64,000 bases of DNA from Leptodontidium sp. MPI-SDFR-AT-0119. Its lineage: Eukaryota > Ascomycota > Leotiomycetes > Helotiales > Leptodontidiaceae. A program made the position numbers and the translations under genes. This document shows positions 22,894-33,859 of the stretch, piece by piece. The notes beneath the pieces are model-generated. The model did not search any database. It had not been told where the DNA came from and saw nothing but the letters and a program-made list of their open reading frames with translations. Every line of letters starts with the position of its first letter. Positions within the stretch are counted from its first letter, which is position 1. The stretch lies in assembly GCA_020726505.1 (NCBI GenBank), contig JAHLEZ010000018.1, forward strand, positions 1,550,001-1,614,000, given 5' to 3'.

Positions 22894-24224
22894 TCACTCA
22901 GCCCTGACATTCTCCTTGTCTTTCTCGACCTGCTTGTCACCCTCACTCTCACCCTCCCCGCCCTCAACCTCTTCAACCTCCCTAACACCACTGGCACCCT
23001 CGTCCCAAGTCTGAGGACCAACCTCATCCTCTTCCCCACCGAAATCGAACCGAACAAGCTGTGGATTCTCATACTCGGGATCAGCAGCAACCTCCTTGAA
23101 CCAATCCACAACAACCCTATGAGCCTTCGGCATCATTGTCTCGCTGTAATACGGCTCACCAGAACTGAAGACAGGACAACCATAAGCATGAACGCGCTTT
23201 GATCCCTTATGGTCGCACAGGAACGTACCAACAGGCTCCTCGGACTGGACATAGGCTCGGCCACGCTTGAGCAACCACTCGCCGAACTTCGGGTTGGTGA
23301 TCTCGTGAGAGTGGAAGTAGGAGGCCAGAGATGCGAATGCGTCGACTCTCTTGCCCCATTTCTCGAAGTTCTTCTCGTTGTTGAGGAAGAGTGAGACTTG
23401 GACTGCACCGTCGGCAACACCGATGAGGGAGAGCTTTGCGTCTGGGTGGGCTAGGTTCTCGATGACTTCGTTGAAGATTGTGTTGACGTGCTCGGCGGTG
23501 GTCTTGTTACCTGGGATGATGTTCTTCTCCTCGTTGAAGCGGTATGGTTGATCAACGGCACTCTTCTGAGGAAGGGCAAGCCAGGTGGTTTGAGTGACTG
23601 CCTTCTGACCACGACGCCACCATCTCAACTGTCCCATGTTGGCGAGAATGATACCGGGGGAGTCGACATTTTCAGTAGAGAAGGTCTGGGCTTGGATGTA
23701 CTTGACAAAATTGACTGCAGAGCCTTGATTGACCCCCCCCTTACCACCAATGATTCTATGGGCGAAGATTGCGAGGTCTTGGGTGTGTTCGTAGAACAGG
23801 ACGACGACGTGCTTCTTGGTCTCGAGGCTGGCTGACACGAAGATGGGGAGGTTTGGCTCATCAGCAGCTGCACCGAGAGGGACACGGATCGCTTCAAGAC
23901 CAAGACGGACGAGGCGATTAGAGACTTCAGTACGGATTGCTTCTGGGAGGTGTGAGTAGGCAGTTGAAGGGAAAGGTGAGCATACGAACCATTCATGGAC
24001 TCTCGCTGGACGCAATTGAAGCGGTCATTCTTGGTGAGGAAGAACTTGAAGTAAGCTTTCTGGTTCTCGATGCTTCGGATCTCATCTTCGTGGTTGATGA
24101 AGTAACTACATCGATCTATAAGCAGGAGATGAGGCCTGAAGGAGAGAGAAACTCACCCAAGGCCCTTGAGATCGGTTGGGTAGACAGGGTCTTTAGGAAG
24201 ACCAGAGTCGAGACGGCGAAACAT
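22894..24224 (-). CDS. Arb2-domain protein
   Basis: Three exons (24224-24157, 24105-23990, 23942-22894) with 51- and 47-nt GT-AG introns give about 410 aa. It starts MFRRLDSGLPKDPVYPTDLKGLG, then FINHEDEIRSIENQKAYFKFFLTKNDR, a start shared by fungal Arb2-like proteins. The central region (VLFYEHTQDLAIFAHRIIG, GGVNQGSAVNFV) is the Arb2 fold, an alpha/beta-hydrolase-like domain first described in the Argonaute-binding protein 2 of fission yeast and in HDA-type histone deacetylases. The C-terminus is acidic. In fission yeast the family links small RNAs to heterochromatin; whether this standalone filamentous-fungal form does so is not known to me. The protein lacks a signal peptide, so a cytosolic or nuclear place is likely. 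Confidence 0.85.
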
Positions 24225-24802
24225 GGTGGTACCTGTATGGACGTGTTGTGAATGAAGGGGTTAGAGAGATGTGGAAGGCGGTGGTAGAGGGGGAGGAGAT
24301 GTATTCTCTTGTTTGGTATGGACAAAAGTTGAAGGGTGATCGCAGACAGACGCTTGATTGCCGTGATAGAAGAAGGTGAGGTGGGAGAGGAATTGGTAGA
24401 TAGAGAAGTGAATTCAAGAGAAGGTAGAGAATTCGAATTCCACCTACCTAATTGTTTGCTTCGGGAAGCTGCATATCCCTTGCCCTTGGCCGGTTCTAGT
24501 AAGAGCCGAGCATACCTCAAATCTGATATTTGACTGCCTCTCACCACGGAGAGTAATTGTGAGTGGGAGGACACCCGCTTGTTCTTGAATCCCCAAAAGG
24601 CAGCCTCGAGAAGCTGGCTGTGCTATTCGTTACATCGTCTCTAGGTCGAGATGCCCAAACGCCTTATACAAACATATTGTACAATCTCCAGCCATTCGTC
24701 CTTGCTAGACATATCCAGTGTCCAATTTCGGCCACGTGAATAGCCATTGGCTCCATCTTTGCTTCGTGAAACAGGTCGAATTTTCTCTTTGTCCCTCCGC
24801 GT

Positions 24803-24825
24803 CCCCCCCCCCCCCCCCCCCCCCC
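24803..24825. repeat. C23 homopolymer tract
   Basis: Twenty-three consecutive C on the plus strand, in the gap between the Arb2-domain gene start and the 3' end of the uS14m gene (30 bp past its stop). On the transcribed minus strand it is G23, which could form quadruplex structures. Length is likely to be unreliable in sequencing. Confidence 0.95.
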
Positions 24826-24854
24826 ATCTTATCATCCCCCAATTACTTTTCCAT

Positions 24855-25466
24855 CTACCAACTGGCCTTCTTCACCCCAGGTAAATCTCCAGCGAGAGCA
24901 TTAACTCTGAAGTTATACTGCAAGAGGGTATTAGCACTGTACATCCGCAGAATATCGCCTATGCCATCCTCCAAGTCCTGTCTTCTCCACTCCAAATCCA
25001 GCTCTTCAACCATCCAACCACTCCAACTCCATATCAGGGCACTCACTCTCGACATCTTGAAATCCCTCAATATACCCCTTCCCTTTCCTCCCTCTATACA
25101 CCGATTGCGGATCTGCGTGCCGCGGGTATAGCAATGCATCTGCGACAACTGGAGCTGTGCTTGCGCGCGGGTTCGAGCAGGGAGTGTCAGATTTCGAATG
25201 ATGTATCGGAGAGCTTGTCTATTGACCACAAACGCATTAGCAAGCTTCTCCACCATCCAATTGCATCTGCAGATGCGACAGTACCTCTCTGGAAGCTTCG
25301 CACACACAGAGGAGAGGACTGAGGTGGTTTATGGAAGGACTGAACGGAGTTGTACATACCTTTCTGGCTCGTGTTCAGCGAATACCTTCCTCTTGGTATG
25401 GTCGCGGATCACTTTGACATTGACAAAGCAGCCCAGGTCGAGCTTCTTCGATCGGAACATAGACAT
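24855..25466 (-). CDS. MRP2: Mitochondrial small-subunit ribosomal protein uS14m
   Basis: Exons 25466-25360, 25218-25047 and 24917-24855 with 141- and 129-nt GT-AG introns give 113 aa. The spliced protein starts MSMFRSKKLDLGCFVNVKVIRDHTKR and continues RQALRYIIRNLTLPARTRAQAQLQ, GTQIRNRCIEGGKGRG, FRVNALAGDLPGVKKASW, the full uS14 signature at normal length. It is a core protein of the mitochondrial small ribosomal subunit head, binding rRNA. An in-frame ATG lies 63 nt upstream, but the start at 25466 matches the conserved N-terminus. The gene is divergent from ERG2. Two introns longer than the coding exons around them are unusual only in proportion. Confidence 0.93.
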
Positions 25467-25952
25467 GATGGCGGCGGTGGTGGTGGACGACGACGAGGAG
25501 AATGGACAAGATGTTGCGATTGGGTTCAACCAGAAGATTCATCCACCACGCGAGAAGTCTACGGCGGCCGGTCTGGCCAGCCTTGCATTTCAGCCTCACC
25601 AAGTTTCTATCAACAATCACAACGCATTTAGTATACTTCTAAACATAGCCACTTGGAATCCGCGGAATCCGAAGATTTTAAATCCAATTGATAAGTTCAT
25701 CAAATCTCAAGTTGCAAACCCGAATACGTGCTTACGCTGCCATCTTCCACCCTGTAAACACCCACTAGGGCAGCCGGCAAGCCCAGCAGCCGAACACGCC
25801 AAGTCTGACCACAACAAAATATCTGCTTACCCCTTTCTCACTGCAGCAGCTTTTATATCCTCACTTCAGCCATTCCCTTTCTTTGTTTATTTAGCTATCA
25901 ACCCGTAGTACTCACATTCCTTTCATTTTGTTCTTCTTCTCTGCCATCAACA
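25467..25952. promoter_or_regulatory. Shared divergent promoter of uS14m and ERG2
   Basis: A 486-bp region separates the two ATGs of divergent housekeeping genes. It ends next to ERG2 with a pyrimidine-rich stretch (TTTCATTTTGTTCTTCTTCT at about 25921-25940), common before fungal starts. No canonical TATA box was seen. Confidence 0.5.
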
Positions 25953-26838
25953 ATGGCGCCTAAAAATCGCTCACAAGCCAAACCACCGGCACAACCCCAA
26001 TCCTTCACCAAGTCCCTCGCCATCTCAGCCATCGTCATAGCTCTCCTCTCAGCTATCTACCTCTTCTTAGACTCGCATCTAGAATGGTTCTATATCTTCA
26101 GCCCGGAACAGTTGAAGGATGTCTCCCAGCGCGCACTTGCTGCGCATGGCAATGATACCACCAGCGTGGTGAAGTATATCGTTGATGAGTTGAGTGAGAA
26201 GCTGCCTGGGGGATATGTCAATCTGGATGAGGAGTGGATTTTCAATAATGCGGGTGGTGCGATGGGTGCTATGTATATCATTCATGCTAGTAAGTCTTGT
26301 TTTCTAGAAACTGGAGGTTGACTGAAAGGGATTTCGAGTCTCTGTTTACGAGGAGGGTCACATGATGCACATGAAATTGAAGTTGAGACGTTTACTGACA
26401 AAACTGTAGGTATCACTGAATACCTCATCATCTTCGGTAAGTTTCACATCCCAAAAAGTATCCTTCCAAACCCCCAATACTCACAAACCAACAGGAACAG
26501 CTATCGGCACAGAAGGTCACACAGGCCGCCACACCGCCGACGACTACTTCCACATCCTCGCCGGCACTCAGCTGGCCTACGCCCCAGGACCAGGCTCGTA
26601 CCTCCCGGAAATCTACCCCCAAGGCAGCGTGCACCACCTCCACCGCGGCACCGTCAAGCAGTACAAGATGGACGAGGCCTGCTTCGCGCTCGAGTACGCC
26701 CGCGGATGGATCCCGCCCATGCTTGGCTTTGGCTATGCGGATACTTTTACTAGTACCCTTGATTTCCCCACGTTGTGGAGGACGAGCTATGTTACTGGGA
26801 GGGAGATGATTAAGAATTTGTTGATGGGGAAGTTGTGA
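25953..26838 (+). CDS. ERG2: C-8 sterol isomerase (ergosterol synthesis)
   Basis: Exons 25953-26289, 26410-26436 and 26495-26838 give 235 aa; the middle exon is only 27 nt, and both introns (120 and 58 nt) are GT-AG. The enzyme moves the double bond from C8 to C7 (fecosterol to episterol) in the endoplasmic reticulum. The sequence shows one N-terminal membrane helix (residues about 22-41, [19 protein letters not shown]) and the ERG2/sigma1-receptor core: [33 protein letters not shown], and [21 protein letters not shown] followed by LGFGYADT. The C-terminal [10 protein letters not shown]...[13 protein letters not shown] is typical. Length fits the family. It is a known target of morpholine-type fungicides by family knowledge. 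Confidence 0.96.
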
Positions 26839-27956
26839 GTGTGAGGGTGAGCGGTTTGAGTCTGAGTTTAAGTTTGAATTTGAGTTTTGAGAGAGGGGAA
26901 TTGGGTTGTGGTTGTTGTTGATGTCTAGTCTCCGTGGGGTGTAGCTGGCGGCTGATGGGTGATGGGTGATGGGCGATGGATGGTACAGAAGCTGGCCTTG
27001 GAATGAATGGACTTGGGTGGGTAGACTTGGAAGTGGAGTCAAATGACGAGCAATTGTACAACACTTGTACAACACCTGTACTACACGACATGCAGGCTCC
27101 TGCACTCCAGGTCATACAAACACTGGGCAGCAGTAGAAATACTTTAATAAAGCTTGTATTACACCATAGAATTATTCCACAGCTCCTTCTATGCACGCAT
27201 GCATGACCCAAGAGTCTTCATCCCACCTCAGCAGTGCATGATGATACTTGGAACCCCTCCATCCATCCCACGTCAGGGCCTCATACAGTACCTCATCCCC
27301 CCAGCCAGTCCCCAGTACTGTATCTACAGGGTAAATAAATCCCTCAATCCCCCACTCCACCACCCACTCCACTCCACGATCCAAATACGCCATCCACACA
27401 TACTTCGCACTGAAACACCAAAACCGCCCCCCTCTCATTGGTCCACCCACCTCAGCCCGAACACAGCTGGACACAGCTTTGACGTACGCCCTGCCAGAAG
27501 AGGCCTCTGCCAAGCGCCAAGTCGCCATCCTGTCGATAGCGTGGGGTATCATGTCGCGCCGAAAGAAGGAGACGCCGTGTCTTGGCGCCGAGATACGCGC
27601 TTTATATGTATGCAAGGCTGTCACCCACTCTTCCTGTCTCTCTCACACCTTTTTTCTTCTCAACTCTCTCCCCCTCCCGCCCTCGCCTTTCAGCTCCAGC
27701 TCCAGCTCAGCTCCAACTCTAACTATCTATCTTCACCGTCAAATGATCCAAACTTCCAACCCGCGCTTTCGCTTTCGTCTTCACTGGATATATTCCCACG
27801 ATTATCACTACGAGCCTTGAATACACATTATCATCATCATCCAGTTTCTTGTTTATTTCAAGTACGAAGGCGCCAATTTTATACATTCCAACCAAACGCA
27901 ATCAATCACGCAATAAACAATCAGAACCAAAATCACAACCACAACCACCAAAAATC
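26839..27956. other. Intergenic with pyrimidine-rich promoter
   Basis: About 1.1 kb. The first part is the ERG2 3' end with GATGGGTGATGG repeats (about 26953-26980). The part from about 27625 to 27730 on the plus strand is strongly C/T-rich, as expected for a promoter or 5' UTR of the next small gene. Frames seen here are chance products of low-complexity DNA. Confidence 0.45.
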
Positions 27957-28231
27957 ATGCCTCTCTTCACAAAGAAAATCTCACCCCCACCAATGACGCC
28001 CGAAGAAGCGCGCGACGCAAAGGAATTCGAGGCCTACAAACTCCAGCAGCGAACCACAGCCGCGCGGGAGAAATACTGGAATTGCGATAAGTGAGTTTTT
28101 ATCTCAGCCTCTTCTCTTCTCTTCTCTTCAGCAGAGTGATATACTGACGTGGGTGTTTTTGTAGGAATAAATCGCGTGGTCTGGCGGCTTGGGGTCCTTG
28201 GGAAAGGATCTTTGGAGGCTTGAAGAATTGA
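27957..28231 (+). CDS. Conserved-looking 66-aa protein
   Basis: Exons 27957-28090 and 28165-28231 with a 74-nt GT-AG intron (GATAA/GTGAGT...TTGTAG/GAATAA) give 66 aa. The sequence is compact, charged and Trp-containing: MPLFTKKISPPPMTPEEARD, EAYKLQQRTTAAREKYWNCD, GLAAWGPWERIFGGLKN. The good splice sites and the codon use argue that it is real. No membrane segment or signal peptide is present, so it is probably cytosolic. I do not recognise a function. Confidence 0.7.
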
Positions 28232-29933
28232 GTGTGATGTTTGCTCTGGGGAGGTGGAGGGGTTGTTCGGTAGGAAGGAGTGAGGTGGGGTGGGTGGATG
28301 GTAGATCGGACTGTCGATGTGCAAGTCACGCGTCAAGAATGATTAGAGCATGGAGATTGGGATATGGAGTGAAGAGGGATCGGGCGTGGGAGTGAGGGCT
28401 TCGAGACAAGTGGGAGAATTTGTTGATGTGATGCGATCGTTTGGAGCTGGCATGAAAAACTTCAGGGCTAGGTTGAGAGCAAGAAGGCCCTTGACGTAAA
28501 GTCAGGAACGTGGGAGATGGTGGAAATACCTGGCGTTTGGGGACTTGGGATTCATTGCTTCCCTTCTACACAGCGTTGGGATAGGTTGGGAGTGGAGCTG
28601 GAGGGCTCGCGTACTGTTTGTGGTGGATTGATATCCAGCTTCATTGGCGTCTTGAGATGATACCCATAGATTAATTGAAATTGACGTCTGGAATTCAAGG
28701 TACTATTCCCGTTCAGTGCTGCGTACCTCTAGAGATAAATTCCTATTCTCAGGCGGTTTGATGGGGTTGTAGCTGAGAAGAGTCAGAATCAGGCGTATAA
28801 CCAGCGGGCCTCGGCGCAAAACAAAACACATTCCAACTCAGCAATTGAGAAGCGTGCTGCTCTAGGCATAGATAAAGTAGACTCAATTCTCATTACCTGG
28901 AACCAGTTCTTACCATAGATAGATAGCATTGGGAAATTTTGACACGGGCGAGCTGAACAATTCAAAGCTTAAGTTCTCAAGCGGCTCAAGGGAACGTGAA
29001 TTGGTAGGATACAGCGACGGTTGTCTGGACAGCGAAGGAGACAAAGCTGTGCGAGGCTGTCTCTTTTCAATTTCCGAGTCAAACAAGACAAGCGATCGAG
29101 CGACTTACACGGTCTTGAGCCGAGATATGTGAAGATAACTGATGAAGGTCTGGCAGGCACCCTCACTTCTGGCTACTAATCTCAACATTCAGATCCCCCC
29201 CTGGCGCATTTCATAGCTAGAAGAAGGCTATTATTTAACCTAACCGCATTTCTGCATTTCAAGAAGTATGAAATACTTCTTAACACGAGAGCTGACGAGC
29301 TGACAAGCCTTTTGTTCATTTCAATGCGGCGGTGTATCTTGAACTAATCAGCCAACGGCTGACTGTGTTGTGCATGCTATAAGCTTGAAGTTCTAGAAGA
29401 TACTTATGGTCAATTGCATTTCAAACTTCAACCGCGCTGGCGTTGTCCCGTGCCTATAGTATCTAGTCTACTAGTAATAGTAACACTACGTGGAGAATTC
29501 GTGGTAGGGTAGGAAAGTCAACATTCTTAACAACTCGCTTAACGAGTCCATGTTAGGTCTCCGTTTGTGTCATCAAACAATAGAAGCTCACCCAGATCGT
29601 ACAATGTAAAGTAATGTTTGGAATAATCATCGACGTTGTGAGTTGTTATTCTTCAGCAAGGCATCCTCCACGGAGACATTTATGCGCTGTCAATTCAAGA
29701 AGGGGTACACAACACCAGCGATGTAGTCACTCAGTCGTGCAACTTGCCAATTGTGGATTCTTGCGCACTAAATACACACTGGGGAATGTACTGGGATGTA
29801 TGTAGGTGCGTAAAAATTACAAATACAGGTCAAATGCTCTAGCAAGTCTTTCGAAAGTAAAGCTTGAACCTCAAGCAATTAGACAACCAACCTTCCTCAT
29901 TCCTCAACCTGCAACGACCATCCTATCTTCGTC
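28232..29933. other. Intergenic, no supported gene
   Basis: About 1.7 kb between the 66-aa gene and the SDR relic. Only frames of fewer than 70 codons were seen, none with coding features. The part around 29220-29620 is more AT-rich than its surroundings. Confidence 0.4.
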
Positions 29934-30298
29934 ATGTCAACTCGAAACTTCTCCGAGAAAGTGATCTTCGTCACAGGCGCAACCTCCGGCCTTGGGCTCA
30001 ACAGCGAAACACTTCCTCGCTTCTGGCGCGCGGGTCTTTCTCGCCGACCTCGAGGATGGGATAAGAGATGTGCCCTGCGCCTATGCGTCTTCCCATGGCG
30101 ATAGGCTTCGACAACAATCAGGGTTTGATGACCCATCCCCCGGAGTGAATCCGAGCAGGAAGAATGTGCGATCCTGTTGAAGTTGCAAGAGCTGTTTTGT
30201 TCCTGGCCAGTGATGAGTCGCCGTTCAAAACTGGGACCAGCAAGTCCCTTGGATACATAAGTCTGCACATGGCTGATGATAGTGGCTCTCGTGGTTGA
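29934..30298 (+). pseudogene. Short-chain dehydrogenase (SDR) relic
   Basis: From ATG 29934 the frame reads NFSEKVIFVTGATSGLG, the SDR nucleotide-binding TGxxxGxG. A one-base shift near 29988 moves the continuation (STAKHFLASGARVFLADLEDG) into the next frame. A last piece (30170-30298) reads DPVEVARAVLFLASDESPFKTGTS, the usual SDR C-terminal segment before the terminal Gly-rich end. The whole centre of the protein, with the catalytic Ser and YxxxK, is missing: only about 365 bp remain of an expected 750. It cannot make an active enzyme. It is unrelated in position to the intact SDR at 46.8 kb. Confidence 0.75.
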
Positions 30299-30561
30299 TG
30301 AAGGCTCGATGTGCCAGGCTGGAATTCCAAACTTCCCCAAATTCCTAGCCTTGGCTCAGGTATGACATCGGAATCCACAGTACCCAAAAACAACACTGAC
30401 ATCTAACAGAGCGAGAAGGAGGCTTGAAACGTTAGGGGAGGAATCTCAGGGAGAAGAAACGAGAGAATAAACGGAACCCGCAACGCACAGGGAAAGATAC
30501 GATGGGACAATAGATCTGTGTAGAGCTAGCACCTTGTTCTTTGCTGAACCTTGACCAGTCT

Positions 30562-31395
30562 CTATCCCGAACACTTTGTATGAACGAGCACGACTTTGCA
30601 GCCACGCCCCTCAATCGATGGACATGGATCACAAGCTACTTGCATCTCCAGATCTTCAACTCGAAGAACATCCCTCTCAGCCCCAACAAGTACCACAGAT
30701 GGCACTTTCCACTGCACACTACACCCAGCTGCTATCTTCTCCAGCCGGCCCTTCATACCCCCAATGAGTTCACAAGTGTCATGCTCCACCGCTCCCCCTC
30801 CTTTCCGTTGAATCGCATCGGCCAGCACAACCACAATCCTCTCCAACTTGCTATATCCCGCCCAGCACTCCCCCACCTCAGGCTTCTCCCTATTCTTCTC
30901 CTTCCAACTAGAAATCGGCACCGCAATCGTCTGCACGCGCTTCACCTCCACAGGGAACTGTCTCTTGAACAACTCCCCATAGAAGCGGGGGATCGAAGCT
31001 CGATGCGGGGTAGCTAGAGATACCATATCTACCGCAGCATTCCACATCACATCCCTCGTATGCCCGTACTCATTCCGCAGTTTCCAGACCCGGTATCCGG
31101 CCTTGATAGCGAACTGTCGGGACTCTCTACAGATTTGTAGGATGGCTGCCGGGGAGATGGTGCTGGCTGCTGCGAAATGTACGCGGATGTCGACGACTGC
31201 GGGAGGTAGTTCGCGGGATCTGCTGCGGTCGGATGTGGGCTGGAGGAAGGAGTGGTAGAGGAATGTTCCCGGGGTGTTGAGGCAGCATTGGATCTGGCAT
31301 TGGAGGGGTATTATTCGAGGTTCGAGGCAGTGCTGCCAGATAAGAAGCCGTAGCTCGGTGGGGAGCGTGTTGAAAAGTGTGAATGATTGAGCCAT
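30562..31395 (-). CDS. 2EXR-domain protein
   Basis: One exon, 277 aa from ATG 31395 (MAQSFTLFNTLPTELRLLIWQHCLEPRII). The first 30 residues are the 2EXR motif, an F-box-like helical domain greatly expanded in Pezizomycotina. A second conserved stretch, ILQICRESRQFAIKAGYRVW, follows at about residues 85-105, as usual. The frame is open to an ATG at 31440, but a TATAAA lies between the two ATGs and relatives start close to the motif, so the shorter start is chosen. The rest resembles many orphan fungal proteins; no enzyme residues are seen. Function unknown. Confidence 0.82.
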   Translation of the reverse strand: MAQSFTLFNTLPTELRLLIWQHCLEPRIIPLQCQIQCCLNTPGTFLYHSFLQPTSDRSRSRELPPAVVDIRVHFAAASTISPAAILQICRESRQFAIKAGYRVWKLRNEYGHTRDVMWNAAVDMVSLATPHRASIPRFYGELFKRQFPVEVKRVQTIAVPISSWKEKNREKPEVGECWAGYSKLERIVVVLADAIQRKGGGAVEHDTCELIGGMKGRLEKIAAGCSVQWKVPSVVLVGAERDVLRVEDLEMQVACDPCPSIEGRGCKVVLVHTKCSG

Positions 31396-31885
31396 TGGTA
31401 GAGGTGGATAGCAGATGGCTACTTTATACACAACACACATGCAATAATTGGGATGTTAATGCTATCGGCGGCGTTGTTGAGAATGGGGAGGTGTTGGAAG
31501 TGTTGGTAGGTGGGAGTTGCAGTTGACTTGTGGCTGGTGTCGCACGTGGATGTGGCTTGCCTCTCCTATTTTTGGCGAAGTCAATATTTGGGTTTGAATA
31601 CCAATACCGTGGCGTATTGAGGTATGCATAGTGAAGTGGAAGCAGATCTTGCAGGCAATTGCCTCGGAACGAGTCTACCTTGAAATTTGAAGCAGACGGT
31701 TAATGGGGAATCATGGCACCTAGATCATGTAAACGAGCCAAAGAGACGGAGAACGTAATCGGCGAAAGGCAAGGTTTACCATTAAGTCTAAATCCATCTC
31801 ATCTCTCTCATCTATCAATCTACCCATGCCCGCATTCTTTGCAAGAGGGACCCAACTCCACGCAATGCCAAACCACGTCCAAGAT

Positions 31886-33859
31886 CTACGGCAAACTCAT
31901 AAACAAATCCATCATCTTGGGGAAATTAGGCGTTCCAAGCCCAGTCACCGGATCCCATCCAGGTACGCTCTGAAATCCTGCAGTGCCACACCCCTGATTT
32001 CCCCCATTCGTGACATCGTTCAACACCTGAGGGTTCGCGTACAGCACCGGGTTGACGAATCCCACCGGCGATTTCTTGGCGTTGATCCGCTGCTCGTTAA
32101 TGTTGTTCAAGACGCTGGCGAATGTAGGGCAGCTAGCACTCGTTCCGAATGAAAGGGAGAACTGCCCGTCAACGGCTGTGACGTAGTTGACGCCATTTGC
32201 TGACACATCTGGGAATCCGCGGACTTTCTGGGAGTTGTTAAACCGATCTGCGCCATATGGAGGGGCGTGCTGTTGGAAGTACGTCGCCATAGCCTTTTCC
32301 TGATACGAGGGGAGTGGGAAGACGTTGGAGAACCCTCCACCGGAAAAGATGACTCGCTGGGAAGCACTCTCGGGTGTGCGCACTGTCGAGCCGTTCAAGA
32401 TCTGCGTTGCGCCGACAGATGTGACGTATGGGCAGCCTCCTGGGAACGAAGGGTTGAAGATACCTTTGCTTCCGTTGTTGTACGCTCCAGTCACCGAGTC
32501 GATACATTGACCCCCATTGCCTGCCACACCGAAATCGCCAGAAGAATACAAGATGGATACTCCTTGAAGACCAAGCTTCATGTATTCCAGACATTGCCTC
32601 ATCTCGTACTTGGCTGACAAGTCTGCTTCGTTGGATCCGTAACTGGTGGAGATAACATTTGTCGATTGGAAACCTCCACAGTTCTCTTGGCCTTGGAACC
32701 CACCCGGAAGCGTTGATGGATACTGCCCATCAATATTGGGGTCCTTGGAGTTACCACCCTGGAAAGAACAATAACCTGCATCAATGGCATCGAGAAAGTT
32801 ATTGAAACTTCCTCCAGAGACGGTGTCTCCCACTTGATACAACGTAACTTGCTGCGGATAGACAAGAGCCATGGCGAACTCCAGATCCAATGCAGACTCG
32901 CCATTGAACTGAAAACTCTTGTTGGTCTGCTGTACGATAGCACCGTCGATCAAGTTGACATTTGGTGATGTGCCATCAAGCGGCGCCGAAAATTGTTTGA
33001 AGAACATATTCAGATCCGTCTGAAGGAATGCTTGGGGTGTAAACTCCGTAACTCCCAGCGTGTTGTTGCGCATCGATGTACTTCCAGGTGGCATGTTATA
33101 GAGTGCCTGGAGACAAGCAGGCGTTATCATCGTATCGCAGTTCTCCAAACTCATCAAAGCATTCGTGACCACGGCTCCTTGCTTGGGGTTCGACGCATCA
33201 CTGGGTGATCCCAAAATTCCGTGGGGAGGAACAGCTTGCCGTTTGTTCAAATGTCGGACTGGAGGAGGAAGTAGAGCTTCGTGACGAATGGTTCGTCTGG
33301 GATTGCCGAGTTGCTTGTCGAAATGTACTGTCGGCGTAACAATGTCGATATGCTCGGTGAGATGTGCTGGAATGCTGTATTGCTTGCATGCAACATGATC
33401 GTGTCCCGATTCGTGCTTGTAGAGATGATATTCGGTCTTCAAAAGGCGTTCTGCCTCCATAGTTGTAGCATTGAAAGTCATCCAATTCCTAGACTGAGAC
33501 ATCCGTACTCTCCTGAGATCAATCCCTGAGGCTGACAACCACTGTTGCACAGCATCGATAGATTCTGGACTCGGCGAGAACATGTCCACCACCTTTTGCG
33601 GAGACCAGTGTTTTCCATAGTCTGCAGATTCTGGATGGGAGACTTGATTAATGAACTCTTCTGCACGATGCAGGTTTTGCTGGGCTAGACCAATTCGAAC
33701 GGGAATGACAGTGGTTGGATGGAGTCGAGAGTGTCGTGACCATTTCGAAGGAGGGCTGTCACGGTGCTCGTGAACGACATGTCCTGAAGACGTAACGGGC
33801 GACGCAGATGTTGCTACCGCCAGGGCAGCCAATATCTGGAAAACTACTTTGAATCGCAT
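31886..33859 (-). CDS. Secreted sedolisin-family (S53) peptidase
   Basis: One exon of 657 aa. A signal peptide (MRFKVVFQILAALAVATSA) is followed by an activation prodomain of about 190 aa (pro-kumamolisin type: HPESADYGKHWSPQKVVDMF) and a Lys-Arg site at about 206-207 (LNKRQ), the likely maturation point. The catalytic domain has the S53 residues: Glu321 and Asp325 in FNGESALDLEFAMA, Asp442 in YSSGDFGV and Ser574 in FGTSASCPTF. The Ca-binding end is NDVTNGGNQGC...WDPVTGLGTPNF. Such enzymes cleave proteins or release tripeptides at acid pH outside the cell. Length and order are normal for fungal tripeptidyl peptidases. Three further N-glycosylation-type sites are visible. The start is the first ATG in frame. 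Confidence 0.95.
   Translation of the reverse strand: MRFKVVFQILAALAVATSASPVTSSGHVVHEHRDSPPSKWSRHSRLHPTTVIPVRIGLAQQNLHRAEEFINQVSHPESADYGKHWSPQKVVDMFSPSPESIDAVQQWLSASGIDLRRVRMSQSRNWMTFNATTMEAERLLKTEYHLYKHESGHDHVACKQYSIPAHLTEHIDIVTPTVHFDKQLGNPRRTIRHEALLPPPVRHLNKRQAVPPHGILGSPSDASNPKQGAVVTNALMSLENCDTMITPACLQALYNMPPGSTSMRNNTLGVTEFTPQAFLQTDLNMFFKQFSAPLDGTSPNVNLIDGAIVQQTNKSFQFNGESALDLEFAMALVYPQQVTLYQVGDTVSGGSFNNFLDAIDAGYCSFQGGNSKDPNIDGQYPSTLPGGFQGQENCGGFQSTNVISTSYGSNEADLSAKYEMRQCLEYMKLGLQGVSILYSSGDFGVAGNGGQCIDSVTGAYNNGSKGIFNPSFPGGCPYVTSVGATQILNGSTVRTPESASQRVIFSGGGFSNVFPLPSYQEKAMATYFQQHAPPYGADRFNNSQKVRGFPDVSANGVNYVTAVDGQFSLSFGTSASCPTFASVLNNINEQRINAKKSPVGFVNPVLYANPQVLNDVTNGGNQGCGTAGFQSVPGWDPVTGLGTPNFPKMMDLFMSLP

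Noticed and set aside
22696..23202. Long plus-strand frame over the 3' end of the Arb2-domain gene
   Set aside because: It is antisense to a well-supported conserved protein and reflects its codon pattern.
25198..25908. Plus-strand frame of 236 codons across uS14m
   Set aside because: It overlaps the spliced uS14m exons in antisense and has no domain; the conserved ribosomal protein explains the region.
26428..27105. Minus-strand frame of 225 codons over ERG2
   Set aside because: Antisense shadow of the third ERG2 exon, continuing into low-complexity repeats.
27154..27996. Plus-strand frame of 280 codons upstream of the 66-aa gene
   Set aside because: It runs through C/T-rich promoter DNA, is made of His/Pro/Ser-rich low complexity and would overlap the better spliced small gene in another frame.
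31396..31440. Upstream ATG for the 2EXR gene
   Set aside because: The added residues are not like family members and a TATAAA lies between the two ATGs.
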